Notes: generated from the sequence alone by a model not told the origin. A stretch of 36,360 bases of DNA from Candidatus Poseidonia sp. (GCA_023254365.1 JALRLQ010000007.1:1-36360), one strand, 5' to 3'. Positions 24,897 to 33,291 are shown, numbered from the stretch's first letter. Program-made: numbers and translations.

Positions 24897-25513
24897 AGTG
24901 GTCCGCAAATCAAGCGAGGGTCGGGGTACGCCTCAAGGGCTGCGCTGCGGTGTTCGCCCGCCACGACGCCCGGCAAATCTCCGTTCTCGGGTGGTTTCCA
25001 GGCCAGTTGAACGTGCACGTGGGGCGGCCATCCACCGTTTTCTGATTCATCACCCATCCAAGCAAGCACCTCGCCTTGTTCAAACCGGTCGCCGACCTTC
25101 CACCGCTCAAGGGTGGCCATGCTCAGATGGCCGTACAGAACCCAAAACGTGACCGGCGTCTCACTGAGGGGCCCGCCAACACGGTCGGGCAACGCAAGAT
25201 GATGTTGGGTGATGAGGGTGGGTCCGTAGGAACCGTCCTCGTCGTTGAGGGCCACCGCGTAAACGGCCCCCGGGCCGAAGGCGTGGATGGGCGTACCCAC
25301 CGGCGCTCCGAGGTCCAAGCCAACGTGATGATCGCGAACGCCGTCAAACAACTCGGTGGTGTACATGGCGGGACGGTGTTCATCGTAGCGGCCGACGGTG
25401 AAGGTGTAGGGGGCGTCCCAGCCGTTGGGTTGGGGGCGTGAGAAATCAAACACCCAGTACGGTTGGTCAAAGATCACCGTTGGGTGAAATGGAAACCGGT
25501 CGCTGGAGGCCAC
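24890..25513 (-). CDS. M23-type zinc metallopeptidase domain protein, apparently cytoplasmic
   Basis: The 207-residue protein carries the complete M23 metal site: H63 and D67 in HHVGLDLG, plus H165 and H167 in PPHVHVQ. It also has YGHLS (about 127-131) and the GTPIHAFGPGAVY strand pair. No signal peptide or membrane helix is present. M23 enzymes of bacteria cut peptidoglycan cross-links, but archaea lack murein. The NGGWPPHVHVQ and SYGPTLI context instead resembles M23 modules that occur fused to class-III aminotransferases in some bacteria (recalled, not checked), where the substrate is not murein. It converges on the isomerase gene with a 7-base overlap and diverges from the GT-C-like gene. 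The fold call is firm; the substrate is unknown. Confidence 0.82.
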   Translation of the reverse strand: MASSDRFPFHPTVIFDQPYWVFDFSRPQPNGWDAPYTFTVGRYDEHRPAMYTTELFDGVRDHHVGLDLGAPVGTPIHAFGPGAVYAVALNDEDGSYGPTLITQHHLALPDRVGGPLSETPVTFWVLYGHLSMATLERWKVGDRFEQGEVLAWMGDESENGGWPPHVHVQLAWKPPENGDLPGVVAGEHRSAALEAYPDPRLICGPLY

Positions 25514-25564
25514 AGGGTGAGGAGATGGGCGAATCTACTTGAGGTTTCGGAGAAGCATGAAAAC

Positions 25565-27904
25565 ATGACCTCACCGTGGATGACCATGCTCGGTAGCATC
25601 GTCGTCTTGCTCGGCGTGAGCATGTTGCCGGGATGGGCGCTTGCTTCCATCCTCGACGGGAGCGGAGACCGGGTTCGAAAAACGCTGCTTGCACCGGGAC
25701 TTGGCCTGTTGGTGGCGTACGGGTTGAACGGGACGCTTCTTCTTCTCGATGTGTGGTCCGTTTGGCTGGCTTGGCTGGCGATTTTCGTGACCAACGTGCT
25801 GGCCTACAAGATCGTCAACACGCGGCATGAAATCGTGGCCCAACGAAGCCACTGGCAACGCCTTGAGGCTGCCATGCACGGTGAGGTTGCTGAAGATTCA
25901 GAAGCGCCGAGCCTGAGCCGTGAGGCCGAGATTCAACTGCGGTTTCAAGCTGAGCGCAACATCCCGTTGTTGGTCGTGGGGGCGGCCATCTCCCTCACCG
26001 CGTTGGTCAGCCCTGTGTTGCAACCGTTGCCCTTTGGCGTGGACTGGATTGGGTTTTCCATGCTCACACAACAGATGATGCTCGAAGGCTCGCTCGTCCT
26101 CGCAGGCACCAACGAAGGTTTCTGGACCTACCCCCCTGCTTACCCGTCGACGGCTGCATGGCTTGCCGCCACGACCGGTATGAATTCAGGCGTGGCCGTG
26201 TTCCAGCTGGGACACTGGACCTTGTTTGTTCTGCTCCTCGGGCTGATGGGCAGTCTTGACCGCCACGGCGCTGGCGCCCAGGCCATGCTCGCCATGGGTC
26301 TTGGCATTGGGTTGTTTGCAAAAACCTTCGATTCGGGCTACCCCAGCGTCGCCAGCCAATTGGGAATGATCGTCGGTATTCTGGCGTTGTTGCGCCCTGC
26401 AGAGCAGCGCCAAAAGCACCACACGCTCGGGGTGTGCCTCGCGTTGTGGTGCGTGGCGTTGATTCACCCCACCGGCGCCATTTACCTCGCCTTGTTGTTG
26501 CTCGCACACGTGCTTCACGGACTCTCGTTGCAAAACGAAGAACATCGAGAATGGGTTCGAAAGGTGGCGTATGTCGCCTCGGGGTTCATCACCGTGGGCT
26601 TTGCCGTAGCCCTGTTGGTCATCGCCCCTCGACTCTTTGACGAGGCCGTCTTTTCGGAATATGGCTGGCAGGGCGGACGGCCGATGCTGGTCTACAACGG
26701 TCCGTTGCTTGCGGTGGCGGCCGTGGCCGCCTTCTGTTTACGAACCACGGTTGAAGGACGCATCACCACCACGTGGTTTGCGTTGTTGTGGTTGCTCAGT
26801 TTGGTGCATTTGGTGGAAGGGTTGCAAAACATCCCCGTTCTATCGCTGCTCTCGTACACCCTGTATTCGATGGCGCTCCATGCATTCCACGTGCCGCTGG
26901 CCGTTCTGGTGGCCTTGTGGTGGTCACGCACAACTGAATTGACGCCCCACGACGAATACACGTCTCCCTCGCTCGTGAGCATGCCTCGTTCGGTGGCGTG
27001 GGGGCTCACTGCCCTGGTGGTCGTCGCGACCGTGGTGGCCAACGCCGTCGCCTTTCAACTCGCAGAACACGACGAGTTGCTGGCCGTGTCGCCCGGTGAC
27101 CTTGAGTTGCGAAGCGTGTTGGCCGACATGGAAGGCAGCATCTACACCGAAAACATGCATTGGGGCTATGTTTGGGACGCTCCCCAAGGCGTCAGCACCA
27201 CCTCGATTCCAACGCTCGGCTTGGTGCACTTGACGCAAAGCGAACAGGCTGCCGCAACACGAGCGTTGTATGCCGACAACGTCTCCTATTTCATCGCCAA
27301 CGACATGCTTCACGCCTTGAGCTCGCCTTTGGGCACGGTGCAGTGGACGTTGGCTGCCTCTCCGTATTGGTCTCCTCTCGTCAAGGCAGACGGGGCGACC
27401 TTGTGGCAACTCGACCCCGAAGGAAACGCCGAGGTTCCGGTGCTCCAAGGTATCGATGAGGCGGATTGCGATGCTTGCACCACACGGGTGGATCCTTGGC
27501 AGCATCACAAGTTCCGCGACCCGTTGGGTTTGGGCAACGATCGTCCTTTCCTGCCCGAGGGAACGGTGGGTGTGGTGTCCGTTGGACCACCGGCGGGAGC
27601 CGTTGAGGCATGCTTGACCTACGAGGTCATCGGCCAACCGAAAGCCATCTACCTACAGGCCTCGGGCGGGCTCGAACGCCCGTTTCACAGCCTGCAAACC
27701 AGCGCCGGCTACCATCAAGCGTGTGTCGGCGTCGACAACGCTTCTGCCCTTGAGACCTTCACGCTGACCTGGAAGAGTGACGAAGCCAGTCGCTGGGTCA
27801 ATCCACTCGGCCTTTCGGGGAGGGATACGGTGCTGTTGGACCAAACCGGGTTGAAACTTCAGTGGCTTGAATGGCAGACCTCCTCCGGTGGGCAAACCCC
27901 TTGA
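25565..27904 (+). CDS. Polytopic membrane protein, GT-C-like glycosyltransferase candidate
   Basis: The 779-residue protein has about 10-13 hydrophobic helices over the first 520 residues, then a soluble C-terminal domain of about 250 residues on the far side of the membrane. After helix 4 the loop PLPFGVDWIGFSMLTQQMM carries an acidic residue in the position typical of the first extracytoplasmic loop of GT-C glycosyltransferases, and FWTYPPAYP is also typical of such loops. The gene is followed 22 bases later by a cytoplasmic family 2 glycosyltransferase that may make its lipid-linked donor sugar. The exact family is not recognised; an O-antigen-ligase-like or purely structural role is possible. 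The frame extends upstream to 25463, but that part overlaps the divergent M23 gene; ATG 25565 is preferred and ATG 25580 is possible. Confidence 0.7.
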   Translation: MTSPWMTMLGSIVVLLGVSMLPGWALASILDGSGDRVRKTLLAPGLGLLVAYGLNGTLLLLDVWSVWLAWLAIFVTNVLAYKIVNTRHEIVAQRSHWQRLEAAMHGEVAEDSEAPSLSREAEIQLRFQAERNIPLLVVGAAISLTALVSPVLQPLPFGVDWIGFSMLTQQMMLEGSLVLAGTNEGFWTYPPAYPSTAAWLAATTGMNSGVAVFQLGHWTLFVLLLGLMGSLDRHGAGAQAMLAMGLGIGLFAKTFDSGYPSVASQLGMIVGILALLRPAEQRQKHHTLGVCLALWCVALIHPTGAIYLALLLLAHVLHGLSLQNEEHREWVRKVAYVASGFITVGFAVALLVIAPRLFDEAVFSEYGWQGGRPMLVYNGPLLAVAAVAAFCLRTTVEGRITTTWFALLWLLSLVHLVEGLQNIPVLSLLSYTLYSMALHAFHVPLAVLVALWWSRTTELTPHDEYTSPSLVSMPRSVAWGLTALVVVATVVANAVAFQLAEHDELLAVSPGDLELRSVLADMEGSIYTENMHWGYVWDAPQGVSTTSIPTLGLVHLTQSEQAAATRALYADNVSYFIANDMLHALSSPLGTVQWTLAASPYWSPLVKADGATLWQLDPEGNAEVPVLQGIDEADCDACTTRVDPWQHHKFRDPLGLGNDRPFLPEGTVGVVSVGPPAGAVEACLTYEVIGQPKAIYLQASGGLERPFHSLQTSAGYHQACVGVDNASALETFTLTWKSDEASRWVNPLGLSGRDTVLLDQTGLKLQWLEWQTSSGGQTP

Positions 27905-27926
27905 GGGGAAACCCATACCCGCCACC

Positions 27927-28628
27927 ATGCAGCGGTTGGTGGTGCTCCTTCCGGTGCTGAACGAAGCGCTGGGCCTGCAATGGGTGCTCGAGCGTATCCC
28001 CCACGAGGCCTTGAAGGCGAAGGGGTACGAAACCACGGTGCTCGTGATGGACGGTCATAGCACCGATCGCACCGAAGAGGTGGCGTCGTCCTTCGGCGTG
28101 TTGTTCATCGACCAGGACGATGACGGCAAGGGGAGCGCTATTCGACACGGTTTCCGCATGGCCGTTGAACTCGAGGCGGACGCCGTGGTCATGTTGGACG
28201 CTGATGGCACCTACAACCCAAGCGAAATGCTGGCGTTGCTGGTCGGCTTGAATGACGAAAACGTCGTCATCGGCGACCGGCTCAACGGTGATTTGGCTCC
28301 CGATGCGATGACGAGAACAAACTACGTCGGCAACCGCCTGCTGACATGGATGGCCTCGGCGATTTACGGCTCCATCAGTCTGGATGTTTGTTCGGGGTAT
28401 TGGGCTTTCAGTCGAGGGGCCATCGAGCGGCTTCGGCTGAACAGCGTCTCGTTTGAAATCGAAGCCGAAATGTTCGCCAGCATGGTTCACCAACGCGTCC
28501 CGTTTCGCTACCGCCCCATCTCCTACCGCGCCCGTCTTGGGGAAGCCAAATTGGGGTCAACCGCAGACGGTTGGAAAATCTTCAGGAAACTCATCACTCG
28601 CCGCGTCTTCCCCTCTCCTCTGATGTGA
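27927..28628 (+). CDS. Family 2 glycosyltransferase, dolichyl-phosphate sugar synthase-like
   Basis: This 233-residue GT-A enzyme has LPVLNEALGLQWVLERIP at the N-terminus, DGHSTDRTEE (42-51), DDDGKGSAIRHGF (64-76), a metal-binding DAD (91-93) in MLDADGTYNP, GDRL (about 119) and SGYWAFSR. These are the landmarks of DPM1/AglJ-type enzymes that move a sugar from a nucleotide donor to dolichyl phosphate at the cytoplasmic face. There is no C-terminal membrane anchor, so it resembles the soluble DPM1 class. The donor sugar cannot be read from sequence. It starts 22 bases after the GT-C-like gene, suggesting a two-gene glycosylation unit. The upstream in-frame extension lacks an ATG and overlaps the previous gene. 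Confidence 0.88.
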   Translation: MQRLVVLLPVLNEALGLQWVLERIPHEALKAKGYETTVLVMDGHSTDRTEEVASSFGVLFIDQDDDGKGSAIRHGFRMAVELEADAVVMLDADGTYNPSEMLALLVGLNDENVVIGDRLNGDLAPDAMTRTNYVGNRLLTWMASAIYGSISLDVCSGYWAFSRGAIERLRLNSVSFEIEAEMFASMVHQRVPFRYRPISYRARLGEAKLGSTADGWKIFRKLITRRVFPSPLM

Positions 28629-28653
28629 GGACCTGCCAAGACCTCAAAGGGAG

Positions 28654-29730
28654 ATGATGGGTGGCATGGTCGTGCAACAGCGGAAAGCGGTGGTGCTTGG
28701 GGCAGGCGGGCTGGTGTCACAGCGTCTGCAACAACGGCTGGCCAACCACCCTTGGTTCGAGCTTGCCGCCGTGGCGGGTTCGCCACGATTTTACGGACAG
28801 AACCTTTCGAGCGTCCCTTGGATTTTGGATGAAGAACGCCCTGCCATGGTCGACCATACCGTTGTGGATGTCACCGACACCACCGTGATGAAGGGCCTGG
28901 CTGACGAAGGCGTTTGTGTTGCCTTTTCTGCTCTTCCGACTGAAGAAGCCGAACGCCTTGAACCGCTGTGGGCGGCCCACGGCATGACGGTGTTTTCCAA
29001 CGCCAGCGCTCACCGACGAAAAGACGGTGTCCCCTTGGTGATTCCTGAACTCAATCCAGAAGACCTGAACGATGCTGCTGTTGACGACAAGTTGGGGCTT
29101 GTTTGTGCGACCAACTGCACCTTGTTGCCTCTCATTTTTCCGCTGGCTGCCATGAACGCTGCCTTTGGCCTCGAACAGTTTGCGATGCGAAGTGAGCAAG
29201 GCCTCTCCGGTGGAGGTCATCCGTTCATGATGCAGGCGCTCAAAGAAGGGAGCGTCGCGCCCGACATCCCAGGTGAAGCCGAAAAAACCGACGCAGAGTT
29301 TCGCCACATCCTTCGATGGACGGGAACCTCCGACGTGGTCTGCTCGCGCGTCATGCGAAAGGACGGTCATCATGTCTTCGTGGAAGCCACGTTGGCTCAA
29401 GAGGTCTCCCCGCAGTCTGTTGAAGCAGCCATCAAGGAATGGGCTTCGATGTACCATTATCCATTGCTACCGAGTTCACCGTACCGGCCGATCATGGTGG
29501 TTGATGCGATCGACCCACAGGCGCATTTGTTTGGCAACGGCGATGCCTTCGAGGCATCACCAAACCCAGCCGAGGACCTCAAGGCGGGGATGGCCGTGGT
29601 GGTGGGGAACATTCGATGCAGTGGGCCAAACACCGTTCACTTCGAAGCCTATTCGCACAACACGTTGCGCGGGGCTGCAGGGGGCGTGGTGTTCCTTGCT
29701 GAGATGGCCTGTGCCATGAACCTCGTTTGA
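28654..29730 (+). CDS. asd: Aspartate-semialdehyde dehydrogenase (archaeal/fungal type)
   Basis: The 358-residue enzyme reduces aspartyl-4-phosphate to aspartate-4-semialdehyde with NADPH, a branch point to lysine, threonine and methionine. The Rossmann motif VVLGAGGLVSQRL is at the N-terminus. The catalytic Cys lies in CATNCTLLPL, and the following EQGLSGGGHP matches the substrate-binding loop of the archaeal/fungal subclass (QA-SGAG in many members). A C-terminal HTLRGAAGG-type motif is present as NTLRGAAGG. Starts at 28654, 28657 and 28666 are all in frame. GGGAG abuts the first, so 28657 or 28666 would be better spaced. Its neighbours are not amino-acid genes. Confidence 0.92.
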   Translation: MMGGMVVQQRKAVVLGAGGLVSQRLQQRLANHPWFELAAVAGSPRFYGQNLSSVPWILDEERPAMVDHTVVDVTDTTVMKGLADEGVCVAFSALPTEEAERLEPLWAAHGMTVFSNASAHRRKDGVPLVIPELNPEDLNDAAVDDKLGLVCATNCTLLPLIFPLAAMNAAFGLEQFAMRSEQGLSGGGHPFMMQALKEGSVAPDIPGEAEKTDAEFRHILRWTGTSDVVCSRVMRKDGHHVFVEATLAQEVSPQSVEAAIKEWASMYHYPLLPSSPYRPIMVVDAIDPQAHLFGNGDAFEASPNPAEDLKAGMAVVVGNIRCSGPNTVHFEAYSHNTLRGAAGGVVFLAEMACAMNLV

Positions 29731-29790
29731 CCAACAACGAGCACCCGCAGGGTAAAAGGTCGGGACCACCTCCTCCTCATCGGTGCCGCC

Positions 29791-30888
29791 ATGGGTCTAA
29801 CCGCCATGATACCCGACATGACCATCGGTCAGTTGACCACCGAAGCATCGGCTCGGTGGGGCGAGATATGGGACCCGCACGCCACGCGCATGACCGTGCT
29901 CTTGCTTTGCCCGAGAAAAGAGCGGAAAATGATGGAACTGCACGGCGATATGGTCGAGCACGGCCAACCGGTGATGACCGTGTTTCATCGACCAAGAGCA
30001 GAAGCACCGCTGCTTGAAGAGCAGGGGTTTGACACCCGTGCAGCCTCGTTTCAATTCGTCGACATCGCCACCGCTGATCTCGGCGTCTGGATGCAACAAC
30101 TCGTCAACACCGAAGGTTGGCTGCGTGGGACCGTGGAGTTGGCCTCCACTCCGTTTTCGGTTGGTTTGCCCACGCAGCGGCCGTTTGAAGCCGTCCAAAC
30201 CCTGTGTTTCCGCCACCCATCGCTTCCCGCTTTGGAACGCTATTTCCTTCCGTTCCCGCCGCATTCACTTCCCGGTAAATGCTTCGTGAGCCTGCCTCGT
30301 CGAGCCGCAGCCGAAATGGCTCGCCAGCAAGCCGAGGTCTTGGGCATTGGCCGTCTTGAAAAGCCCAAACCAGAACCTGCGCCGGAACCTGCACCTGCGC
30401 CAGCGCCAACGCCGGTTGTAGAGGAAGCACCGCCAGAACCTGTTCAAGAGGAGGCAGCACCCGCCGCAGAGGAAGCAGAAACCTCTGAAGCGACGGTGGA
30501 GGGCCCAGTGGACGAACAACCTCCTGCCGAAGAGGCAGCTTCGGTACCCCTGCCACCATCGGCAACACCTGTTGAAGTGGTTGACGTGCCTGTTGAGGAC
30601 GTGGCGGCCCCTCTTCCTCCTTCACCGGATGAACCCCCGTCTGAAGCCGCCCTTGCAGCCGAAGAAGCGACCGGAAACATCGCGCTGCCTGAGGTCGAAG
30701 AGGAACCCCCTGCAGAGGTGTCCGAACTCGAAAGTGAGGTGCGAGCGTTTTTCCAAGAACTCATCGATGGTGGGGTTCAACCGTCCGAATTCATGGACGA
30801 CCCCCGATGGGAAGACCTCAACGAGCGTTGCATCGCTGAAGGGCTGGAATCATGGCCCATCCTTCTGGAAATGACGGCCATGGGCTGA
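29791..30888 (+). CDS. Hypothetical protein with Pro/Ala/Glu-rich linker
   Basis: I do not recognise this 365-residue protein. Residues 1-185 look like a compact globular domain with mixed strands and helices (MTVLLLCPRKERKMMELHGD, then PLLEEQGFD), with no membrane segment or signal peptide. Residues about 190-315 are low-complexity, dominated by Pro, Ala and Glu with PAPEPAPAP-type runs; they are probably an extended acidic spacer. The last 50 residues form an acidic helical module (SELESEVRAFFQELIDGGV, ending ESWPILLEMTAMG). It starts 60 bases after asd and is followed by the small zinc-ribbon gene after 46 bases. An adaptor or scaffolding role fits the layout but is only a guess. Confidence 0.72.
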   Translation: MGLTAMIPDMTIGQLTTEASARWGEIWDPHATRMTVLLLCPRKERKMMELHGDMVEHGQPVMTVFHRPRAEAPLLEEQGFDTRAASFQFVDIATADLGVWMQQLVNTEGWLRGTVELASTPFSVGLPTQRPFEAVQTLCFRHPSLPALERYFLPFPPHSLPGKCFVSLPRRAAAEMARQQAEVLGIGRLEKPKPEPAPEPAPAPAPTPVVEEAPPEPVQEEAAPAAEEAETSEATVEGPVDEQPPAEEAASVPLPPSATPVEVVDVPVEDVAAPLPPSPDEPPSEAALAAEEATGNIALPEVEEEPPAEVSELESEVRAFFQELIDGGVQPSEFMDDPRWEDLNERCIAEGLESWPILLEMTAMG

Positions 30889-30934
30889 GAAGATTCAAAA
30901 CGAGGCGCCACCACCGAAACCACGAGGGAGCAAC

Positions 30935-31126
30935 ATGGGATTCTGCGTCAACTGCGGCCAACAACATCCTGATGGCACCCGCTTTTGCCGCTTTTGTGGA
31001 AACCAGCAGCCAGGTGAACAACTGCTCCAACGCCTCCGTGTTGAGGCCCAACAAATCCACAGCATGCGCTTGCAAATGCAGAGCCAACCACCCCAAGGAA
31101 ACCCGTATCAACAGCGTCGCTGGTGA
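30935..31126 (+). CDS. Small zinc-ribbon protein
   Basis: A 63-residue protein with a zinc ribbon at the N-terminus: FCVNCG (C4, C7) and FCRFCGN (two further cysteines about 11 residues on), of the zinc_ribbon_2 type. The rest is a charged helix (EQLLQRLRVEAQQIHSMRLQM) and a Gln/Pro-rich tail ending QQRRW. Its stop overlaps the start region of the methyltransferase gene (TGATG), so the two are probably translated together. This suggests, but does not prove, a partner or nucleic-acid-binding role for the methyltransferase. Confidence 0.8.
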   Translation: MGFCVNCGQQHPDGTRFCRFCGNQQPGEQLLQRLRVEAQQIHSMRLQMQSQPPQGNPYQQRRW

Positions 31127-31785
31127 TGCGAATGCGCCCCAAGCACCTTGCGATGGCGCTTTCAAAACTCAAACCGCACCCCTGTGCAGATGTTTCGCTT
31201 GAGCAATACGCCACAGAAGGCGACCTTGCCGCCTATTGGATGTTGGCCGTGGACGAACTGGACGGCATGGATGGTCGGGTTGTGGCCGATTTGGGAGCTG
31301 GGAACGGTATCCTCGGCGTGGCATGCCTGATGTTAGGAGCAAGCCACGTGCACTTCGTGGAATGCGACAAGGCGGCCTTGGAAGTCCTGGGCCAGAATCT
31401 TGCCTCGCTCGATGCATCACTGCAGGATTGTTGGACCGTTCATTCAAGCACCATCGGCACGGACCCGCTTGACCTGACGGGCGTTGATATCGTGGTGATG
31501 AACCCTCCTTGGGGGGTTCAAACAGCCAAGGCGGATCGCCCGTTTCTCCATGCTGCCTTCACCAGTCCAGCGAGCGCCATTCACCTTCTCCACAGCGACC
31601 GTGCGACCCATGTTGCCGCGCTTGGCAACGACCACGGATGGGACAACGAAGCCGTGCTGAGAACGACGTTTCGTCTCCCTCCCCTCTACGCTCATCACGC
31701 CAAGCGAACCGCTTCCACCGACGTGCAATGCTGGCGCTTTCATCGTCCAGGCGATGCCCGACTGCCGAGCGAAGACGAGGCGTGA
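31126..31785 (+). CDS. METTL5-like RNA adenine N6-methyltransferase
   Basis: The 219-residue SAM-dependent methyltransferase has LEQYATEGDLAAYWM (25-39), which corresponds to the LEQY-T motif before the SAM fold in METTL5 and its archaeal relatives. It also has motif I ADLGAGNG (54-61) and the catalytic NPPW (126-129) in VVMNPPWGVQTAKADRPFLHAAF, which parallels the METTL5 NPPFGT...D..FL pattern. METTL5 methylates one adenosine in small-subunit rRNA of eukaryotes; an rRNA target in archaea is inferred. Start: ATG 31126 overlaps the upstream stop as TGATG; GTG 31123 and ATG 31132 are alternatives. NPPW instead of NPPF is within family variation. Confidence 0.84.
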   Translation: MRMRPKHLAMALSKLKPHPCADVSLEQYATEGDLAAYWMLAVDELDGMDGRVVADLGAGNGILGVACLMLGASHVHFVECDKAALEVLGQNLASLDASLQDCWTVHSSTIGTDPLDLTGVDIVVMNPPWGVQTAKADRPFLHAAFTSPASAIHLLHSDRATHVAALGNDHGWDNEAVLRTTFRLPPLYAHHAKRTASTDVQCWRFHRPGDARLPSEDEA

Positions 31786-31881
31786 CGGATAAGGGGGGTT
31801 CAAAAGGAGGGAACCCTCGCCCTCGATTAGCGAACGGTGTGCGACCCACCTCGGGCCATGCCTGCACATGGAATGAGAAAC

Positions 31882-33291
31882 ATGACGGCGAGCCTCGTCA
31901 CCCCAGGAAGCATCATCGCCCAAGAGGGTGAACACGAACACGGCGAAGGGACAGCCTTGGCCGATGGAAACATTGTCTCGACCGTCGTTGGTTATGTCCA
32001 TGTCGAAGGCGGCACCATCAGTGTCACGTCAAGCAGAGCGATCGTTGCCCCCGAGGTGGGCGATACCGTGCTGTGTGAGGTCGTCAAACTGAATGAGAAA
32101 AACGGTGAAGCGATGGTCCTCTGCGTGGAGGGTAAACCCGGTTCGCTGCAGCCCCAACACCTCTACGGCCAGTTCTTCGTGACCGGTCTGGTTGACCGCT
32201 TTATGCACCAAACCTCCGATGCGTTGCGCCGACGCGACGTCTGCCGCGCCGCTGTCAAAGAGGTGGAGCCTGTGCTTCGCCTTGACTTCAGGGAACGCAA
32301 CGATTGCGGTGTTCTTCACGCCATTTGTCCGCCGTGTGGCGACACCCTTCAACCCGAACTCGACGGCGACTGGAACGTCAAGTGTCCCACGTGCGGCTAC
32401 CAAGCCTACCGCGCCCTCGCCGACAACTACGGGGCGGGTTGGGCCGAATTGGACCAAGGTGCCAGCGCACTCAACAACGCCGGCAAGCGCTGGGGTGCAG
32501 CGGCAGAAGCCATGTTCAGCAAGGGCCCTGCCGGCCGAGCAACCTTCATCGCAGCCGATGTCCGAGAAGACGGCCGTGAGCGTTCCTACTTCCGGTTCGA
32601 AGGCGAGGGAGGTGGCCGAGGGCGCCAACAAAAGGCAGCCCCAGGGACCCGCTTGTTCGTTGGTGGCCTACCACGTGAAGTCGGTACTGACGAACTTCGT
32701 GAACTGTTCAAGGCCCACGGCGACATGACCGACTGCATTGTGCTGACCGACGACGCCGGCGTGAACCGCGGCTTTGGCTTCGTGACCTACGCCGAGAAAG
32801 CCATGGCGGACGCCGCCATCGCTGCCCTTGACGGCCATCGCATCAACGGACGCAAGATCGGTGTTCGTGACGCTGACGACGACAAGAAGAAGGACAAGAA
32901 AAAGAAAGAGCCGCAAGGTCTCAAACTTTACATCGGCAACCTGCCTTTTTCAGCCACAGCCGAGCAACTCCAAGCCCTTGTCGCTGCCCATGCCACCGTG
33001 AACGAAGTGGTGCTTGCGACCGGACCGGGAGGCAAGGCCAAAGGCTTCGGGTTTGTGTTCATCGCTGAGGAAGACAAAGGCAGCGACGTGGTCGCCGCCC
33101 TGAACAAAACCGAAATTGACGGACGAACCATCAAGGTCGACATCGCCAATGCCAAAGGCGGTGACAAGGGTGGACGCTCCGGCGGTGGAGGCGATACCGG
33201 TGGCAAATCAGCTCGTGAACTCCAAGCCATGCGGGAAGAAGCCGATGGTGGCAAGAAGCGCCGACGACGACCCCGCCCGAAGAAGGATTGA
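31882..33291 (+). CDS. csl4: Exosome subunit Csl4 fused to two RRM domains
   Basis: The 469-residue protein starts as archaeal Csl4: an N-terminal domain (1-57, VTPGSIIAQEGEHEHGEG), an S1-like region (58-143) and a zinc ribbon (C149, C152, C168, C171 in ICPPCG and KCPTCG) preceded by the typical GVLHAICP. Normal Csl4 ends at about residue 190. Here a linker rich in Gly and Arg follows, then two RRM folds. RRM1 spans 256-331 with RNP2 LFVGGL and RNP1 RGFGFVTY. RRM2 spans 347-425 with LYIGNL and KGFGFVFI. A Gly-rich and then Lys/Arg-rich tail (KKRRRRPRPKK) ends the protein. Csl4 caps the RNA-degrading exosome and helps bind substrate; the RRMs would widen RNA recognition. Starts at 31873, 31858 and GTG 31837 are possible; 31882 matches the family N-terminus. 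Confidence 0.9.
   Translation: MTASLVTPGSIIAQEGEHEHGEGTALADGNIVSTVVGYVHVEGGTISVTSSRAIVAPEVGDTVLCEVVKLNEKNGEAMVLCVEGKPGSLQPQHLYGQFFVTGLVDRFMHQTSDALRRRDVCRAAVKEVEPVLRLDFRERNDCGVLHAICPPCGDTLQPELDGDWNVKCPTCGYQAYRALADNYGAGWAELDQGASALNNAGKRWGAAAEAMFSKGPAGRATFIAADVREDGRERSYFRFEGEGGGRGRQQKAAPGTRLFVGGLPREVGTDELRELFKAHGDMTDCIVLTDDAGVNRGFGFVTYAEKAMADAAIAALDGHRINGRKIGVRDADDDKKKDKKKKEPQGLKLYIGNLPFSATAEQLQALVAAHATVNEVVLATGPGGKAKGFGFVFIAEEDKGSDVVAALNKTEIDGRTIKVDIANAKGGDKGGRSGGGGDTGGKSARELQAMREEADGGKKRRRRPRPKKD

Noticed and set aside
23751..24908. 385-codon minus-strand ORF opposite the isomerase
   Set aside because: The plus strand encodes the complete PGI/PMI motifs. The minus frame shows no domain and only mirrors the codon bias.
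30360..30720. Possible DNA tandem repeat in the Pro/Ala/Glu-rich stretch
   Set aside because: The codons vary and no fixed unit length repeats; it is amino-acid low complexity rather than a DNA satellite.
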